64,000 bases of DNA from Burkholderiales bacterium. GTDB taxonomy: Bacteria; Pseudomonadota; Gammaproteobacteria; Burkholderiales; Casimicrobiaceae. The stretch spans positions 1-64,000 of the forward strand of contig JAIRJZ010000005.1 in NCBI GenBank assembly GCA_031260355.1. Direction: 5' to 3'. Made by a program: the position numbers and the translations under genes. Shown piece after piece: positions 1 to 9,260 of the stretch (its first letter is position 1; each line of letters begins with the position of its first letter). The notes under the pieces were generated by a model. It was given only the letters and a program-made list of their open reading frames with translations, searched no databases and was not told where the DNA came from.

Positions 1-2
1 CG

Positions 3-113
3 CACTTGAATCCGATAGAGAAGCTTTGGGCTAACCTCAAACGGCAGTGGCGAAACGTTTCCCACCTGCCTATTCATGAATTCCTTAAAACGTCTAATTA
101 TTTGTGCGGTTAA
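3..113 (+). pseudogene. IS630-type transposase, C-terminal end only
   Basis: An open frame enters from the left edge and stops at 111-113. The visible 36 residues begin HLNPIEKLWANLKRQWR, the typical end of the DDE domain in IS630/Tc1-like transposases, where the last acidic catalytic residue lies in the NPIEKLW motif. The rest of the gene lies outside the window, so I cannot say whether it is intact. It ends just before the promoter of the B12 riboswitch, so an insertion sequence probably forms the left border of this locus. Confidence 0.75.
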
Positions 114-114
114 C

Positions 115-120
115 TATAAT
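115..120 (+). promoter_or_regulatory. Candidate -10 box for the riboswitch-btuB transcript
   Basis: A perfect TATAAT lies about 80 bases before the conserved core of the cobalamin riboswitch, so transcription would start near 127. No good -35 hexamer is visible at the usual spacing. It lies directly after the transposase stop codon, so the insertion may have altered the upstream half of the promoter. Confidence 0.45.
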
Positions 121-174
121 GCGCAGTACGCGGCTGTTGCTTTTCCACGCAATCTTCTATACTTATCACTTCGT

Positions 175-415
175 GAGGTGCCCTGCGTCGTTCGACTTCC
201 AGGGTGAAACGGGAACGCGGTTTAATGCCGCGGCTGCCCCCGCAACGGTAAATCGGTGTGGGCGATTCATCAGGCCACTGCGCCAAGGCGCGGGAAGGCG
301 AATCGTCAAAACCGGCAAGCCCGGAGACCGGCCTCATGAAACGGTTGTCGTTGCGATGCGGAGGGCGTCGCCGAAGACTCTGAACTGCCGCGCATTCCGG
401 TGAGACGGAATGCGG
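175..415 (+). promoter_or_regulatory. Cobalamin (B12) riboswitch upstream of btuB
   Basis: The leader contains the conserved blocks of the AdoCbl riboswitch in order: the GGCTGCCCCCGCAACGGTAA core at 232-251, a GCCACTG...GGGAAGGCG arm at 274-300, and the B12 box AGCCCGGAGACCGGCC at 318-333. A hairpin at about 391-414 (GCATTCCG pairing with CGGAATGC) may be part of the expression platform. There is no U-run, so control is more likely at translation. The gene that follows is a BtuB-type receptor, the expected target. The outer boundaries are estimates. Confidence 0.93.
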
Positions 416-524
416 TGATATGGGCGCTTGGCGTCCGCGTGCGGACTTTCATCAAAGTGCCCGCTGCGCAGTTCCGATCTGCGGTTCCTCCGGTAATACC
501 AAGTTGATGGATTCAGAGGAACCG

Positions 525-2444
525 ATGTTTTGTTTTCGCCATTTACCGAGTCATGCCTCTCGCCACCGGTCTTCGAGGTTGGTTGCCGGTATGGTCATCA
601 TCATGGGGCTGCTGTTTTCTTCTTTTGCTTCGGCGCAAACCGCTTCTTCCTCCATGCCGGACACGGAAGAGCCGCTGACGATCGTCATCACCACTGCCCG
701 CACGCCCATTCCCCTCGAGGACGCGCTTGCCGATCTTACGGTGATCGATGAAAAGGCGATCGCCGGTAGCGGCGCCGCGTCGCTTCCCGATCTGCTGGCG
801 CGCCAGCCCGGTATTGAAATCGGCCGTTACGGCGGCTCTGGCGCTGCCGCCAGCCTCTTTTTGCGCGGCACCAACAGCGGTCATGCGTTGGTATTGATCG
901 ACGGCGTGCGAACCGCTTCGCTGTCCACCGGCGCCTCTTCGCTGGAGACCATTCCTCTGGCAGACGTTGAACGGATCGAAATCCTGCGCGGTGCCGCTTC
1001 GATGTTGTACGGTGCCGATGCGCTGGGCGGCGTCATTCAGATTTTCACCAGAAAAGCGTCGCCCAAACCGCTGTCGCTTGCGGCCGATGTTGCTTGCGGC
1101 ACTTACCGTACCTGTACCGGCAATGCCCGCGCGTCCGGTATGCGGGATTTGTTCCGTTGGGCGGTCGGTGCCGGTACCGAATACAGCCGCGGCTTCAACG
1201 CGATTACGAATCCCGGCAACTTCAGTTATAACCCGGATCGCGACGGTTATCGCAGCGATTACCAACGCGCCTCACTGGAGTTCGTCCCCAATGACGACCA
1301 CAACATCACGCTCGCGTATTTGCGCGCCGCGATGGACGCGCAAATCGACGCTGGCCCCATCGGCGACGATCGTACCCGCACGCAATTCTCTCAGCTACGG
1401 CTTGCCGGAGCGCACCGGTTAAACAGCCTCTGGCAAACCCGCTGGCAGCTTTCCGAAATGCGCAACGATTCACGAACATCGAGCTTCGGCGATACCTACC
1501 GCTACCATTCGCGCGAACACCAATACCTCTGGCAAAACGAGTTCGATATTTCGAGGTGGATTACCGGCAGCACCTTGCTGCTCGCACTCGAGCGCGATGA
1601 ACAGCGTCTCGACAGCACTACCGATTACGACGAAAACACGCGCAACACCGACTCCATCACCGGCAGCTATCGCTGGCGCTACGACAACCATTCTTTGCAA
1701 CTGTCTGGTCGTTATGATCACGCCACTCAGTATGGCGGCGAAACCAACAGCGGCGTGAGTTACGGCTATCGCATCGCGCCGAACTGGCAGTTAATCGCCG
1801 GTGTCGCCACGGCTTTCAAAGCGCCGACATTTAACGACCTTTATTTTCCTAATTATTCCAATCCCGATCTGGCGCCGGAAAAAAGCCGGACCATCGAGGC
1901 CGGTTTGCGTCAAACGGTTAATATCGGCGAACTGCGCGGCGAATGGCGCGCCACCGTCTGGGACAATCGCGTTCGTGACCTGATTGTTTATACCTGCCGC
2001 AACACCGGCCAGTGCCGCCCCGAAAACATTGACCGCGCACGACTGCGCGGCGTGACACTGGCGGCTGATTTGAATTATCGCGGTTGGGGTGTTGCCGGGT
2101 CGCTCGATCGGCAATCGCCAAAGAACGATGAGACCGGTTGCCGGTTGCCGCGCCGCGCCCAAATGCACGGCAGCATCACCGTCAGCAAAACCGCCGGCGC
2201 GCTTTACGGTGCGATCAATCTCGTCGGCAGCGGCCACCGTTACGACGATGCCGCCAATACTGTGCGGCTCGGCGGTTACGGCGTCGTCAACTTCGTTATC
2301 GAATGGAAAACGCCGCTCGCCGATGCGGCGACGCTGACCTGGTTTGCCCGCGCCAATAACGTATTCAACAAGGATTACCAGCTTGTCGCCGATTACGCTA
2401 CTGGCGGCGCGCAATTCATGACCGGAGTTCGTGGACAATGGTGA
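525..2444 (+). CDS. btuB: TonB-dependent vitamin B12 outer-membrane receptor BtuB
   Basis: This is a 639-residue outer-membrane transporter that brings cobalamin into the periplasm using TonB energy. I start it at 525: AGAGGA lies just upstream, and the protein then opens with a Sec signal peptide ending near SSFASAQ. The open frame reaches back to 420, but that stretch belongs to the riboswitch leader. After a TonB-box-like segment (IVITTAR) comes a plug domain with LLARQPGIEI, LFLRGTNSGHALVLIDGVR and GADALGGVIQI, then a beta-barrel ending in an aromatic residue (VRGQW). The riboswitch in front and the overlapping btuF behind support B12 specificity. Confidence 0.93.
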   Translation: MFCFRHLPSHASRHRSSRLVAGMVIIMGLLFSSFASAQTASSSMPDTEEPLTIVITTARTPIPLEDALADLTVIDEKAIAGSGAASLPDLLARQPGIEIGRYGGSGAAASLFLRGTNSGHALVLIDGVRTASLSTGASSLETIPLADVERIEILRGAASMLYGADALGGVIQIFTRKASPKPLSLAADVACGTYRTCTGNARASGMRDLFRWAVGAGTEYSRGFNAITNPGNFSYNPDRDGYRSDYQRASLEFVPNDDHNITLAYLRAAMDAQIDAGPIGDDRTRTQFSQLRLAGAHRLNSLWQTRWQLSEMRNDSRTSSFGDTYRYHSREHQYLWQNEFDISRWITGSTLLLALERDEQRLDSTTDYDENTRNTDSITGSYRWRYDNHSLQLSGRYDHATQYGGETNSGVSYGYRIAPNWQLIAGVATAFKAPTFNDLYFPNYSNPDLAPEKSRTIEAGLRQTVNIGELRGEWRATVWDNRVRDLIVYTCRNTGQCRPENIDRARLRGVTLAADLNYRGWGVAGSLDRQSPKNDETGCRLPRRAQMHGSITVSKTAGALYGAINLVGSGHRYDDAANTVRLGGYGVVNFVIEWKTPLADAATLTWFARANNVFNKDYQLVADYATGGAQFMTGVRGQW

Positions 2445-3379
2445 AGCGTTTATTGAGGCGCGGTGAACGCGAAAAATTTTCTGCGGGTATCTGCCGGTGC
2501 GCCATGTTATTTGCTTCAGCAGCGATTATCTTTTTTTCGAATGTTGCGGCACATGCCGCACTGACCGTTGCCGACAGCCGTGGCAACACGGTGACGCTGA
2601 CAGCACCGGCGCAACGCATTATCACGCTGTCGCCGCATGCTGCCGAACTCGTGTTCGCCGCCGGTGCCGGCGCGCAGCTGATCGCGGTGTCCGAGCGCTC
2701 CGACGCGCCGCCCGCCGTCAAGACACTGCCGGTGATCGGCAACGCCAATGCGCTGGACTTTGAACGCATCATCGCGCTCAAGCCGTCGCTGATCGTTTTG
2801 CCGTCTTACCTTCCCGTTAAGCAACAACAAGCATTGCGCTCACAGAGCATGGCGTTGTATGTCGCTGATGCATTAACGCCGGAAGCCGTCGCCGACGACA
2901 TCGAGGCGCTCGGTGCTCTCAGCGGTCACGAGGCTGCTGCTCACGCGGCAGCGCAGCGTTACCGCGCGCAACTGGAAAATATCACCGCGTTTCATCGCGA
3001 ATCCGCGCCGCCGCGTTCCGTGTTTTATCAACTCTGGGATTCGCCGCTTTATACCGTCGGCGGCGGCAGTCTGATCGATCAGGCGATGTCCCGCTGCGGC
3101 GGTCGCAACATCTTCTCGGCGCTTACCGCTCCGGCGCCGGTCGTTCTGCGCGAAGCGGTGATCGCCGCGCAGCCGCAAATCATCATCATCGGTGCCTCGG
3201 AGCAGGATTTCGTGCGATGGAAAAACGATTGGCAACGCTGGCCGCAGATTCCCGCCGTGCGCCGCCAGGCGTTTGTCCGTATCGACCCCGATTTGCTGCA
3301 CCGACCGGGGCCGCGGTTCGTGGAAGGGGTGGCGGCGCTGTGCGAAATGTTGCATCGCGCTCCGGCGTTTCCTGATTGA
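2438..3379 (+). CDS. btuF: Periplasmic cobalamin-binding protein BtuF
   Basis: This is a 313-residue substrate-binding protein of the ABC importer, carrying B12 from BtuB to BtuCD. The reading frame overlaps btuB by 7 bases. A cationic N-terminus leads to a hydrophobic signal sequence ending around NVAAHA; an internal ATG at 2504 would give a shorter signal and is an alternative start. The mature part shows the class III binding-protein pattern: RIITLSPHAAELVFAAGAG, then FERIIALKPSLIVL and later QLWDSPLYTVGGGSLIDQ. The ATPase and permease genes are not adjacent but lie at 8.4-10.3 kb on the opposite strand. Confidence 0.9.
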   Translation: MVKRLLRRGEREKFSAGICRCAMLFASAAIIFFSNVAAHAALTVADSRGNTVTLTAPAQRIITLSPHAAELVFAAGAGAQLIAVSERSDAPPAVKTLPVIGNANALDFERIIALKPSLIVLPSYLPVKQQQALRSQSMALYVADALTPEAVADDIEALGALSGHEAAAHAAAQRYRAQLENITAFHRESAPPRSVFYQLWDSPLYTVGGGSLIDQAMSRCGGRNIFSALTAPAPVVLREAVIAAQPQIIIIGASEQDFVRWKNDWQRWPQIPAVRRQAFVRIDPDLLHRPGPRFVEGVAALCEMLHRAPAFPD

Positions 3380-3425
3380 AAACGAAAAAGGGTTTGGCCG
3401 CAAAGAGCACAAAGAACCAAGAGAG

Positions 3426-4976
3426 TTATTTTGTTTCTTTGTCGTTTCCTTCCCGCGGCAGGTGTTTTGCCACTTTCCAGGCCATGAAAGCAAGCAACGC
3501 AACCACGGCGAGCAGAACACCCCAGAGAATAGCGCGGCGGGTTTGTTCTTCCAGCGACAGGGAGTCGGTGCGGGGCGAAAACGAGGGAACGTTTGCCGGT
3601 GCCGGCTGCGGTGCGCCGATGTGCGCCGCGGCCAGATACGGGTTGTTCCCGGCCAACAGCCGCGTGAGCGGAATGCCGGCATCGGCGGCGTGGGCGTTAC
3701 CTATAGCAAGCAGAAACGGCGGGGTGCCTTGCGCGAGAAACGTTATCGTTTCCGGCCGCCACCCGACCGACAGCAGCACGCCGTCGAAAGCGGGGTTTTC
3801 TGCGCCCCGGAGGTTTCCTTTATCGTTTCCGGTGTTGCCTGCGTTGTTGTTTTCTCTTTCTGCGGTGATTTTCCAGAAGCGGTCTCGGTTCGGGGCGATC
3901 CTGATTTCCGGAGTTTCCTGTTCGGTTCCGTCGCGCCCTTGCAGGCGATAAAGCGTCTCCGCGCGAATCAGGCGCCAAGGGGCGTTCTCGTCGGCGCGGG
4001 AATACAGCTTCACCGGCACTACCGTGTTGAGGCGAGGGAGATGGAAGCGCAAACGGTCGGCAGGGAAAGCGCCGCCAGTATCAAAAAACACAGTATTCTC
4101 CGGTAGCATCTGGCCGGACAATTTTCCCCGCCAGTCGCGGAATTCGCTCTGCTTGTTGAGCGGCGTCTGGGCGGTAGGGTCGCTGCCTCGCGGCGGTAAC
4201 AGCTCCACTTCGATGCCGGCGATGATCGGCGGCGTACCGCGCCAGCGCAGTTGTAGATAACGCGGTGGTTTGGCGAGCAAGGCGCCGTCGAAATCAATCC
4301 GTTCCCGCTCCAGACGCTGACCGCGATGGTCAAGCCGCATTAGCTGCGCCGTCGTTACCGGAGCCCAGCTTCGCAAATCGTTGCTGGCGAGCACTTCAAC
4401 GGTGCCGAGGTATTCTTCTGTTCCTCCCGGTGAGATGTCAATACGAACAAAAAGCGCATCGAGGCCGGGAGTGTCATCACTACGACTCTTGCCGTTGGTG
4501 GTATCGACAATCCCGCTCAGATCGACGATGTCGCCGCTGCGATGTTCTGCTTCGACCTGACGCTCGCGAATACGCAAAGCGCCGTCGGTGGCGATGATGA
4601 ATCCGTCTTGCACGTTTTTACCGCTTTGCGAGCGCGGCAACGGAAACCATGGCACTGGCCGCAGAAATGATTTCTTCGGCGTTTCCGAAGTCTCGAGGTT
4701 GCCGCCAAAGGCATAGGGAACAGAATTGCCGTTCGTGTCGATGATGAGCAGATCGCGCCCATCGAGAGTCATGCTTGCCTGGTACGCTTCGGGCGTGAGC
4801 GCAAACAAATAGTATGAGGCATTGCCATCGAGTTCAAGCGCGAAGTAATGGTGAAAACCCGTCTTCGAAGCAGTTTCCTGGCGCGTTTTCGTTGCATCCT
4901 GTTCTGCTGCTGCCGGCACTGCCACCAGCAGCCCTGCAAAGAGGAAGAGAAAAGAGAGAGAATTGATTCGACTCAT
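3426..4976 (-). CDS. DUF3999 family exported membrane-anchored protein
   Basis: The 516-residue protein belongs to the DUF3999 family; its function is not known. It has an N-terminal signal sequence (FLFLFAGLLVAVPAAA), a long periplasmic region rich in beta structure (for example DLSGIVDTTNG and the LQLRWRG stretch), and one C-terminal transmembrane helix (ILWGVLLAVVALLAFMAWKV) followed by a basic tail. It overlaps the end of the upstream DUF2339 gene by 4 bases, so the two are co-translated. This pairing recurs in Proteobacteria and suggests a membrane complex, perhaps envelope-related, but I see nothing that defines a substrate. It converges with btuF. Confidence 0.85.
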   Translation of the reverse strand: MSRINSLSFLFLFAGLLVAVPAAAEQDATKTRQETASKTGFHHYFALELDGNASYYLFALTPEAYQASMTLDGRDLLIIDTNGNSVPYAFGGNLETSETPKKSFLRPVPWFPLPRSQSGKNVQDGFIIATDGALRIRERQVEAEHRSGDIVDLSGIVDTTNGKSRSDDTPGLDALFVRIDISPGGTEEYLGTVEVLASNDLRSWAPVTTAQLMRLDHRGQRLERERIDFDGALLAKPPRYLQLRWRGTPPIIAGIEVELLPPRGSDPTAQTPLNKQSEFRDWRGKLSGQMLPENTVFFDTGGAFPADRLRFHLPRLNTVVPVKLYSRADENAPWRLIRAETLYRLQGRDGTEQETPEIRIAPNRDRFWKITAERENNNAGNTGNDKGNLRGAENPAFDGVLLSVGWRPETITFLAQGTPPFLLAIGNAHAADAGIPLTRLLAGNNPYLAAAHIGAPQPAPANVPSFSPRTDSLSLEEQTRRAILWGVLLAVVALLAFMAWKVAKHLPREGNDKETK

Positions 4977-7900
4977 GATTGAGCGTGCTCCTTCTTTTTC
5001 GGTGGTAGCGGTGCCAAATAGCCGATCAGCAAAAGCAGTACGCCGACGCCGATGAATGAAAAAATTCGCGCCGTGCCCCCGATGTTGGAAAGCTCAACGA
5101 AAAAGAGCTTGCCTACGGTCAGAACCAGCAGCGTGATGCCAACAAACCACAGCGCGCGTTGTGCACGGCGCACGGCCCAGACCATCAAGATCAGCGCCAG
5201 CAGACCCCATAATAGCGACAAGGCGGCTTGCGCCGTGGTCGAAGCGTAAAGGGCGTCGAAACGGTACGGAATATCGAGCCAGTGATGCAGGGTGCGCAAA
5301 AGCACCGCATTCAACCAGATAAATCCGCTGCCTCCAATGGTGGCGGCGAATATCGGCAAGTAAGGCGCGGGCTTGATGTCCATCGGTTGTAGCCGTGACA
5401 GAAGGAAAAGAGACAACGCGACAACGCCGGCCTGTGCCAGATCGAACGGATTCAACAGAGGGAAAGCGCCCCATTCGCCGCTGGTGACGGAAAGATTGCT
5501 GCGAACGCTCCAAAACCAGAGAAGCGCCAGCAGCGGCAAGACGATGGCGAGGAACGCGCGTTGCCGGGAGATGTTCGCATGGCGTAACAACAGCAAGCCG
5601 GCGACGGCGAAAACAATCCATAACGCAACGAAGTACAGTTGCGCGCCGAGTTCGGTAATGACGGCTCCGATTCGGTAATCAAGCGCAGCGTATTGATGCA
5701 GTGTACGCAACAGGGCGGCGTTGAGCAGAAGGAAGAGCAGCGCCGCCGCGCCGACCAGCAACCATGCGGGCAAAACGCCGGTATGGGCGCGGAACAGGGT
5801 ATTGAAAAACTCTCTGTTCGCGCGCACCCAGAAAAACAGTGCGGCGAAGACGAGCAACTGGCATAACTCGACCGGATTCAAGAGCGGCAAGTAGGGGAGC
5901 GGTTCGGGGTTGCCGTCGCTGGCAAATCCCAGAGCAGCCCATCCCAATGCCAGCGCCGCGACCGGCGCGGCACCGAGCATCAAATAGTGCAAACGGAAAC
6001 GCGCGACCGGCCAGCCCAAACGCGGAGCGAGATGGATCAGCGCAAGCAGCAACAAGGCGGCGGCAAAAGCCCAACTGCTCCATTGCCAGACGCCTTCGGG
6101 CACATGCGAAGCGACGAAACCGTGGAACTCAAGACCGATGACGAGACATAGCGTCCAGAACATTAGCGCGTGCAGTGGCCCCAGAAGTCTGGTGAGGAAA
6201 AGCGGTGGCGCGGTATCGGAGGCTGACGTAGCGCAGCGCTCTTGCCGGAACAAAAGCGCATACGCCAGAATCACTGCCAGCGGCCAAGCGTACCATCCGT
6301 GGTTGGCGAACGGCAGCAAGTCGGAAAAAAACGAAAGCAAGGCGGCAAGCAGCAGCGCCGGAGAAAGCGCCAGCGCCACCCACGCCATCTCCGGCCAACA
6401 CAGGCGACGGCTGGCTCCGTACGCAAGCCATGCCGTCAGCACGGCAAACAACAGGTAGGCGAAAGAAGCCGTTGCAAACGGCCCGAAAAAGCGCAGTATT
6501 TCCATGCCGCCGCTACCGAGCCACCAAAGCAATCCAATACTTCCGAACAGGAGCGACAGATTTTGTCCGAGCGCTCCCAGCCATGACCTTGCCGCGTCGC
6601 TGCGTAGCCGCCAGCCGCAGAAGAGCGCCGATAATGCGAGCATCAAAGTACCAATGTACCAACTGTTCAATACCAGCGGTGCTCCGGAAACGATACCGCT
6701 CGAACGGTCGAGATAAAACGACGCGGCAGCGAATACTTGCAAAAACAAACCGCCGGCCAGCGCCAACCGCCGTTGTTGCCGCACCGCAACCCAGCACAGC
6801 CCTGCGCCTTCGACCGCCCAGATCGCGGCGGTCAACCTCGTCCCCTCGAAGGCCAGCGGTACCGCAAGCGTAAGAAACAAAACACCGAGCGCAAGCATCG
6901 CCTCGAAAACGAGGCGCAGGCGCTCCAGGCGGTAACGCGCCAGCCAAGTTGCCAGAAGCAGATAAAACGCGCCGAGCGCCACCGCACTCCAAGCCATAGC
7001 GAACTCGATTTCGCCAACGATCTGCGTTTGCAATAAGCTGAACGCAACCGGAACACCGAATACCAGTGCGCCGTCAACGTAGCGTTTCAGCTCCAGCTCA
7101 CGCCGTACCGCGTACAGCAACGCGACGGCGACATAAAAGAGGAAGAACAGAATGAGGAAGAACTCGACACTTTGCAGATGTGCGGCGGTATAGTACTTCA
7201 CGCCCCACAGGGAACCGACGCCGAGGGTGAATACGAAACCCAGCAGATTGAGTGCGCGCCAGGCGCGGAACCAGGCAATGCCGAGTACGCCGGCGTTGAG
7301 CAAGGCGAAATAGCTGAACAGCGCGATGTGGTTGCCGCTGCCCGTGGAGATCAGCACCGGCGCCGCGAAGCCGCCGGTCATTCCCATCACCGCCAGCGCG
7401 GAGGCATCTTGCCGTACTGCCAGAAACGCCGACAACGCGCAGACGGCGAACAGCAGGAGGAAAACGAGCAGAGCGGATTCTTGCGGGATCAGCTTGAAAT
7501 ACGCGAACGCAGCGTAAATGACCAGATACAGAATTCCGATGCCGCCGCCTTGCAGCAGCAGACCGTAATTCCGACGCTTGTTCCGCAGCCGCCAGCCGAT
7601 ACCGAGCAGTGCCGCCGCTCCCAACGCTACGCCAGACAGACGCAGTTCAAGCGGAAGCCAGCCATAATCTGCCGCCAGCTTGAGCAAGAAGGAAACGCCA
7701 AAGAAGAGAATCAGAATCCCGGCGCGCACCAGCGGATTACCGCCGACACACCAAGCGAGAAAGCGTTCCAGCCATTGCGGGCGCGTCGCCGCAGGAGCGG
7801 TCGGCGTAGTTCTGGTCGTTTCGGGTGCTTGGGCAGTGAAGGGGCTCTTCGCCGTTACCGCTACGCTTGGGGGCGTCTCCAAAATGGAAGGAGGCAGCGG

Positions 7901-8254
7901 AAAAGCAACGGGTTGTTCTGTTGCGGGCGCCACATTCATGGATTGGGGGAAAGCCACTGTTTCGGCGATAGGGGGAACGAAGTTTTCCCTGCTTTCGGAC
8001 TGTTCCTGTCGCCATTTTTCAAGCGCAGTCAGTTTCGTTTCCGTAGCGGTTGCTGTGTCTTGGGGTGCCGGCTGTGGTGATGTTCGGAATTTGGCATCCA
8101 GTGCAACCAGACGTTCCGTCATGGCGTCTAATCGGCGTTTCAGGAGCCCCACCTCTTTTCCTTGATTGCCGCTGCGCAACAGCGCTACAAAGGTCAAAAC
8201 AGGCAGAACGACGATATAAAACAACCCGAGAGCGATGTAGAAAAGGGTTTCCAT
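4973..8254 (-). CDS. DUF2339 family large polytopic membrane protein
   Basis: This very hydrophobic protein of 1093 residues has well over twenty predicted membrane helices. It opens with one helix (FYIALGLFYIVVLPVLTFVALL), then a soluble Pro/Thr-rich, partly coiled region to about residue 160. A near-continuous run of helices follows to a short basic tail. These features and its length match the DUF2339 family. It is translationally coupled to the DUF3999 gene downstream. The family is uncharacterised, and transport or envelope assembly would both be guesses. The pair sits between btuBF and btuDC without any visible link to B12. Confidence 0.85.
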   Translation of the reverse strand: METLFYIALGLFYIVVLPVLTFVALLRSGNQGKEVGLLKRRLDAMTERLVALDAKFRTSPQPAPQDTATATETKLTALEKWRQEQSESRENFVPPIAETVAFPQSMNVAPATEQPVAFPLPPSILETPPSVAVTAKSPFTAQAPETTRTTPTAPAATRPQWLERFLAWCVGGNPLVRAGILILFFGVSFLLKLAADYGWLPLELRLSGVALGAAALLGIGWRLRNKRRNYGLLLQGGGIGILYLVIYAAFAYFKLIPQESALLVFLLLFAVCALSAFLAVRQDASALAVMGMTGGFAAPVLISTGSGNHIALFSYFALLNAGVLGIAWFRAWRALNLLGFVFTLGVGSLWGVKYYTAAHLQSVEFFLILFFLFYVAVALLYAVRRELELKRYVDGALVFGVPVAFSLLQTQIVGEIEFAMAWSAVALGAFYLLLATWLARYRLERLRLVFEAMLALGVLFLTLAVPLAFEGTRLTAAIWAVEGAGLCWVAVRQQRRLALAGGLFLQVFAAASFYLDRSSGIVSGAPLVLNSWYIGTLMLALSALFCGWRLRSDAARSWLGALGQNLSLLFGSIGLLWWLGSGGMEILRFFGPFATASFAYLLFAVLTAWLAYGASRRLCWPEMAWVALALSPALLLAALLSFFSDLLPFANHGWYAWPLAVILAYALLFRQERCATSASDTAPPLFLTRLLGPLHALMFWTLCLVIGLEFHGFVASHVPEGVWQWSSWAFAAALLLLALIHLAPRLGWPVARFRLHYLMLGAAPVAALALGWAALGFASDGNPEPLPYLPLLNPVELCQLLVFAALFFWVRANREFFNTLFRAHTGVLPAWLLVGAAALLFLLLNAALLRTLHQYAALDYRIGAVITELGAQLYFVALWIVFAVAGLLLLRHANISRQRAFLAIVLPLLALLWFWSVRSNLSVTSGEWGAFPLLNPFDLAQAGVVALSLFLLSRLQPMDIKPAPYLPIFAATIGGSGFIWLNAVLLRTLHHWLDIPYRFDALYASTTAQAALSLLWGLLALILMVWAVRRAQRALWFVGITLLVLTVGKLFFVELSNIGGTARIFSFIGVGVLLLLIGYLAPLPPKKKEHAQS

Positions 8255-8450
8255 GATGCGGGTGTCGGCGACGAAAGAGTTACCACTTTGCCATAAATCG
8301 CGCGCATGTTAAAGCGTTCGCATAAAAAAGTAATGGCGGGGACAGTTTTTGTTCAAGCGGATACGTTTCTGATTTTTGCAAGGGCGCGCGCGCCCTTTGC
8401 GGCTCTTTGGCGGGAGGGCGGAGGGGGAAACCTTATCGCCGCCGCCCTTT

Positions 8451-9260
8451 TCAAAAAAGGGAGGCTCTTTTTTCCGGCGCAAAGCTTTTGATTCTGTCGC
8501 CTTCGAGCGCTGCCATCGGGGTATTGAATAACGACGACAACCGCTCTGCTGTCAACGTTTCTGCCGCGCTTCCGATCTGCGCCTGTCCCCTCCCGAGCAG
8601 GATCACATTATCGGCGTAACGCGTTGCCAGATGCAGTTCGTGCAACACCATCACCACTGCGGCGCGGTGCTCTCGCGCATGGGCGAGTATCGTATCGAGC
8701 GCTTCGATTTGTTGTGCCGGATCGAGATGGCTGGCCGGCTCGTCGAGCAGATACAGCGCCGGCTCCTGCGCCAGCATGGCCGCTAACGCGACGCGCTGGC
8801 GCTCTCCAGCCGACAGGGTGCGCACATCGCGCATTGCCAGTGGTTCCAGCTTCAACCGCGCCAGCGCCGTTTCCGCCGCCGCGACATCGGTAGCGCTTTC
8901 CCATTGCCAGGCTGCCAGATGCGGGTGCCGTCCGGTCAGTACCGCATCGAACACGGTGGCGCTGAACACGTCGCTTTGTTGCGAGGCAAGAAAGGCGCGA
9001 TGGCGGGCGCGCTGATGCGTGTTCAGCGAGGACAGCGGAACGCCGGACCATTCGACGCTGCTGCGACCGGGCATCTCGTCTTCAGAAGGCAGCAGTCCCG
9101 CCAGCATCAGCAGCAAGGTACTTTTGCCGGCGCCGTTCGGACCGATGATGACCCAGCACTCGTTCGGTCGTACGTCGAACGACAACGCTTCGCACAGCAC
9201 CCGAGCGCCGCGTTTCACGGTCAGATCGCGTACATGCAGCGGAAGCGCGGCAGTACTCAT
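8451..9260 (-). CDS. btuD: Cobalamin ABC importer ATP-binding protein BtuD
   Basis: A 269-residue ABC ATPase that powers B12 import across the inner membrane. Walker A reads GPNGAGKST, the signature is LSAGERQR, Walker B is LYLLDEPASHLD, and the switch His follows in VLHELHLATRYADN. Its ATG overlaps the stop codon of the permease gene (ATGA), so the two are coupled. The family also includes haem and siderophore ATPases. I assign B12 because btuB and btuF lie in the same region and no other FecCD-type substrate-binding protein is visible. Confidence 0.85.
   Translation of the reverse strand: MSTAALPLHVRDLTVKRGARVLCEALSFDVRPNECWVIIGPNGAGKSTLLLMLAGLLPSEDEMPGRSSVEWSGVPLSSLNTHQRARHRAFLASQQSDVFSATVFDAVLTGRHPHLAAWQWESATDVAAAETALARLKLEPLAMRDVRTLSAGERQRVALAAMLAQEPALYLLDEPASHLDPAQQIEALDTILAHAREHRAAVVMVLHELHLATRYADNVILLGRGQAQIGSAAETLTAERLSSLFNTPMAALEGDRIKSFAPEKRASLF

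Noticed and set aside
104-403. Open frame of 99 codons across the btuB leader
   Set aside because: It runs through the conserved cobalamin riboswitch core, and the product is Arg-rich without a family; RNA structure explains the sequence.
420-524. Upstream ATG at 420 as the btuB start
   Set aside because: It adds 35 residues before the signal peptide and overlaps the leader; the ATG at 525 has a ribosome site and gives a normal signal peptide.
3192-4106. Plus-strand open frame of 304 codons
   Set aside because: Shadow of btuF and the DUF3999 gene; very Arg-rich and without a family.
8385-8398. GGGCGCGCGCGCCC palindrome upstream of the DUF2339 gene, as a terminator or operator
   Set aside because: Simple GC alternation with no T-run in a sensible orientation; nothing else supports a function.
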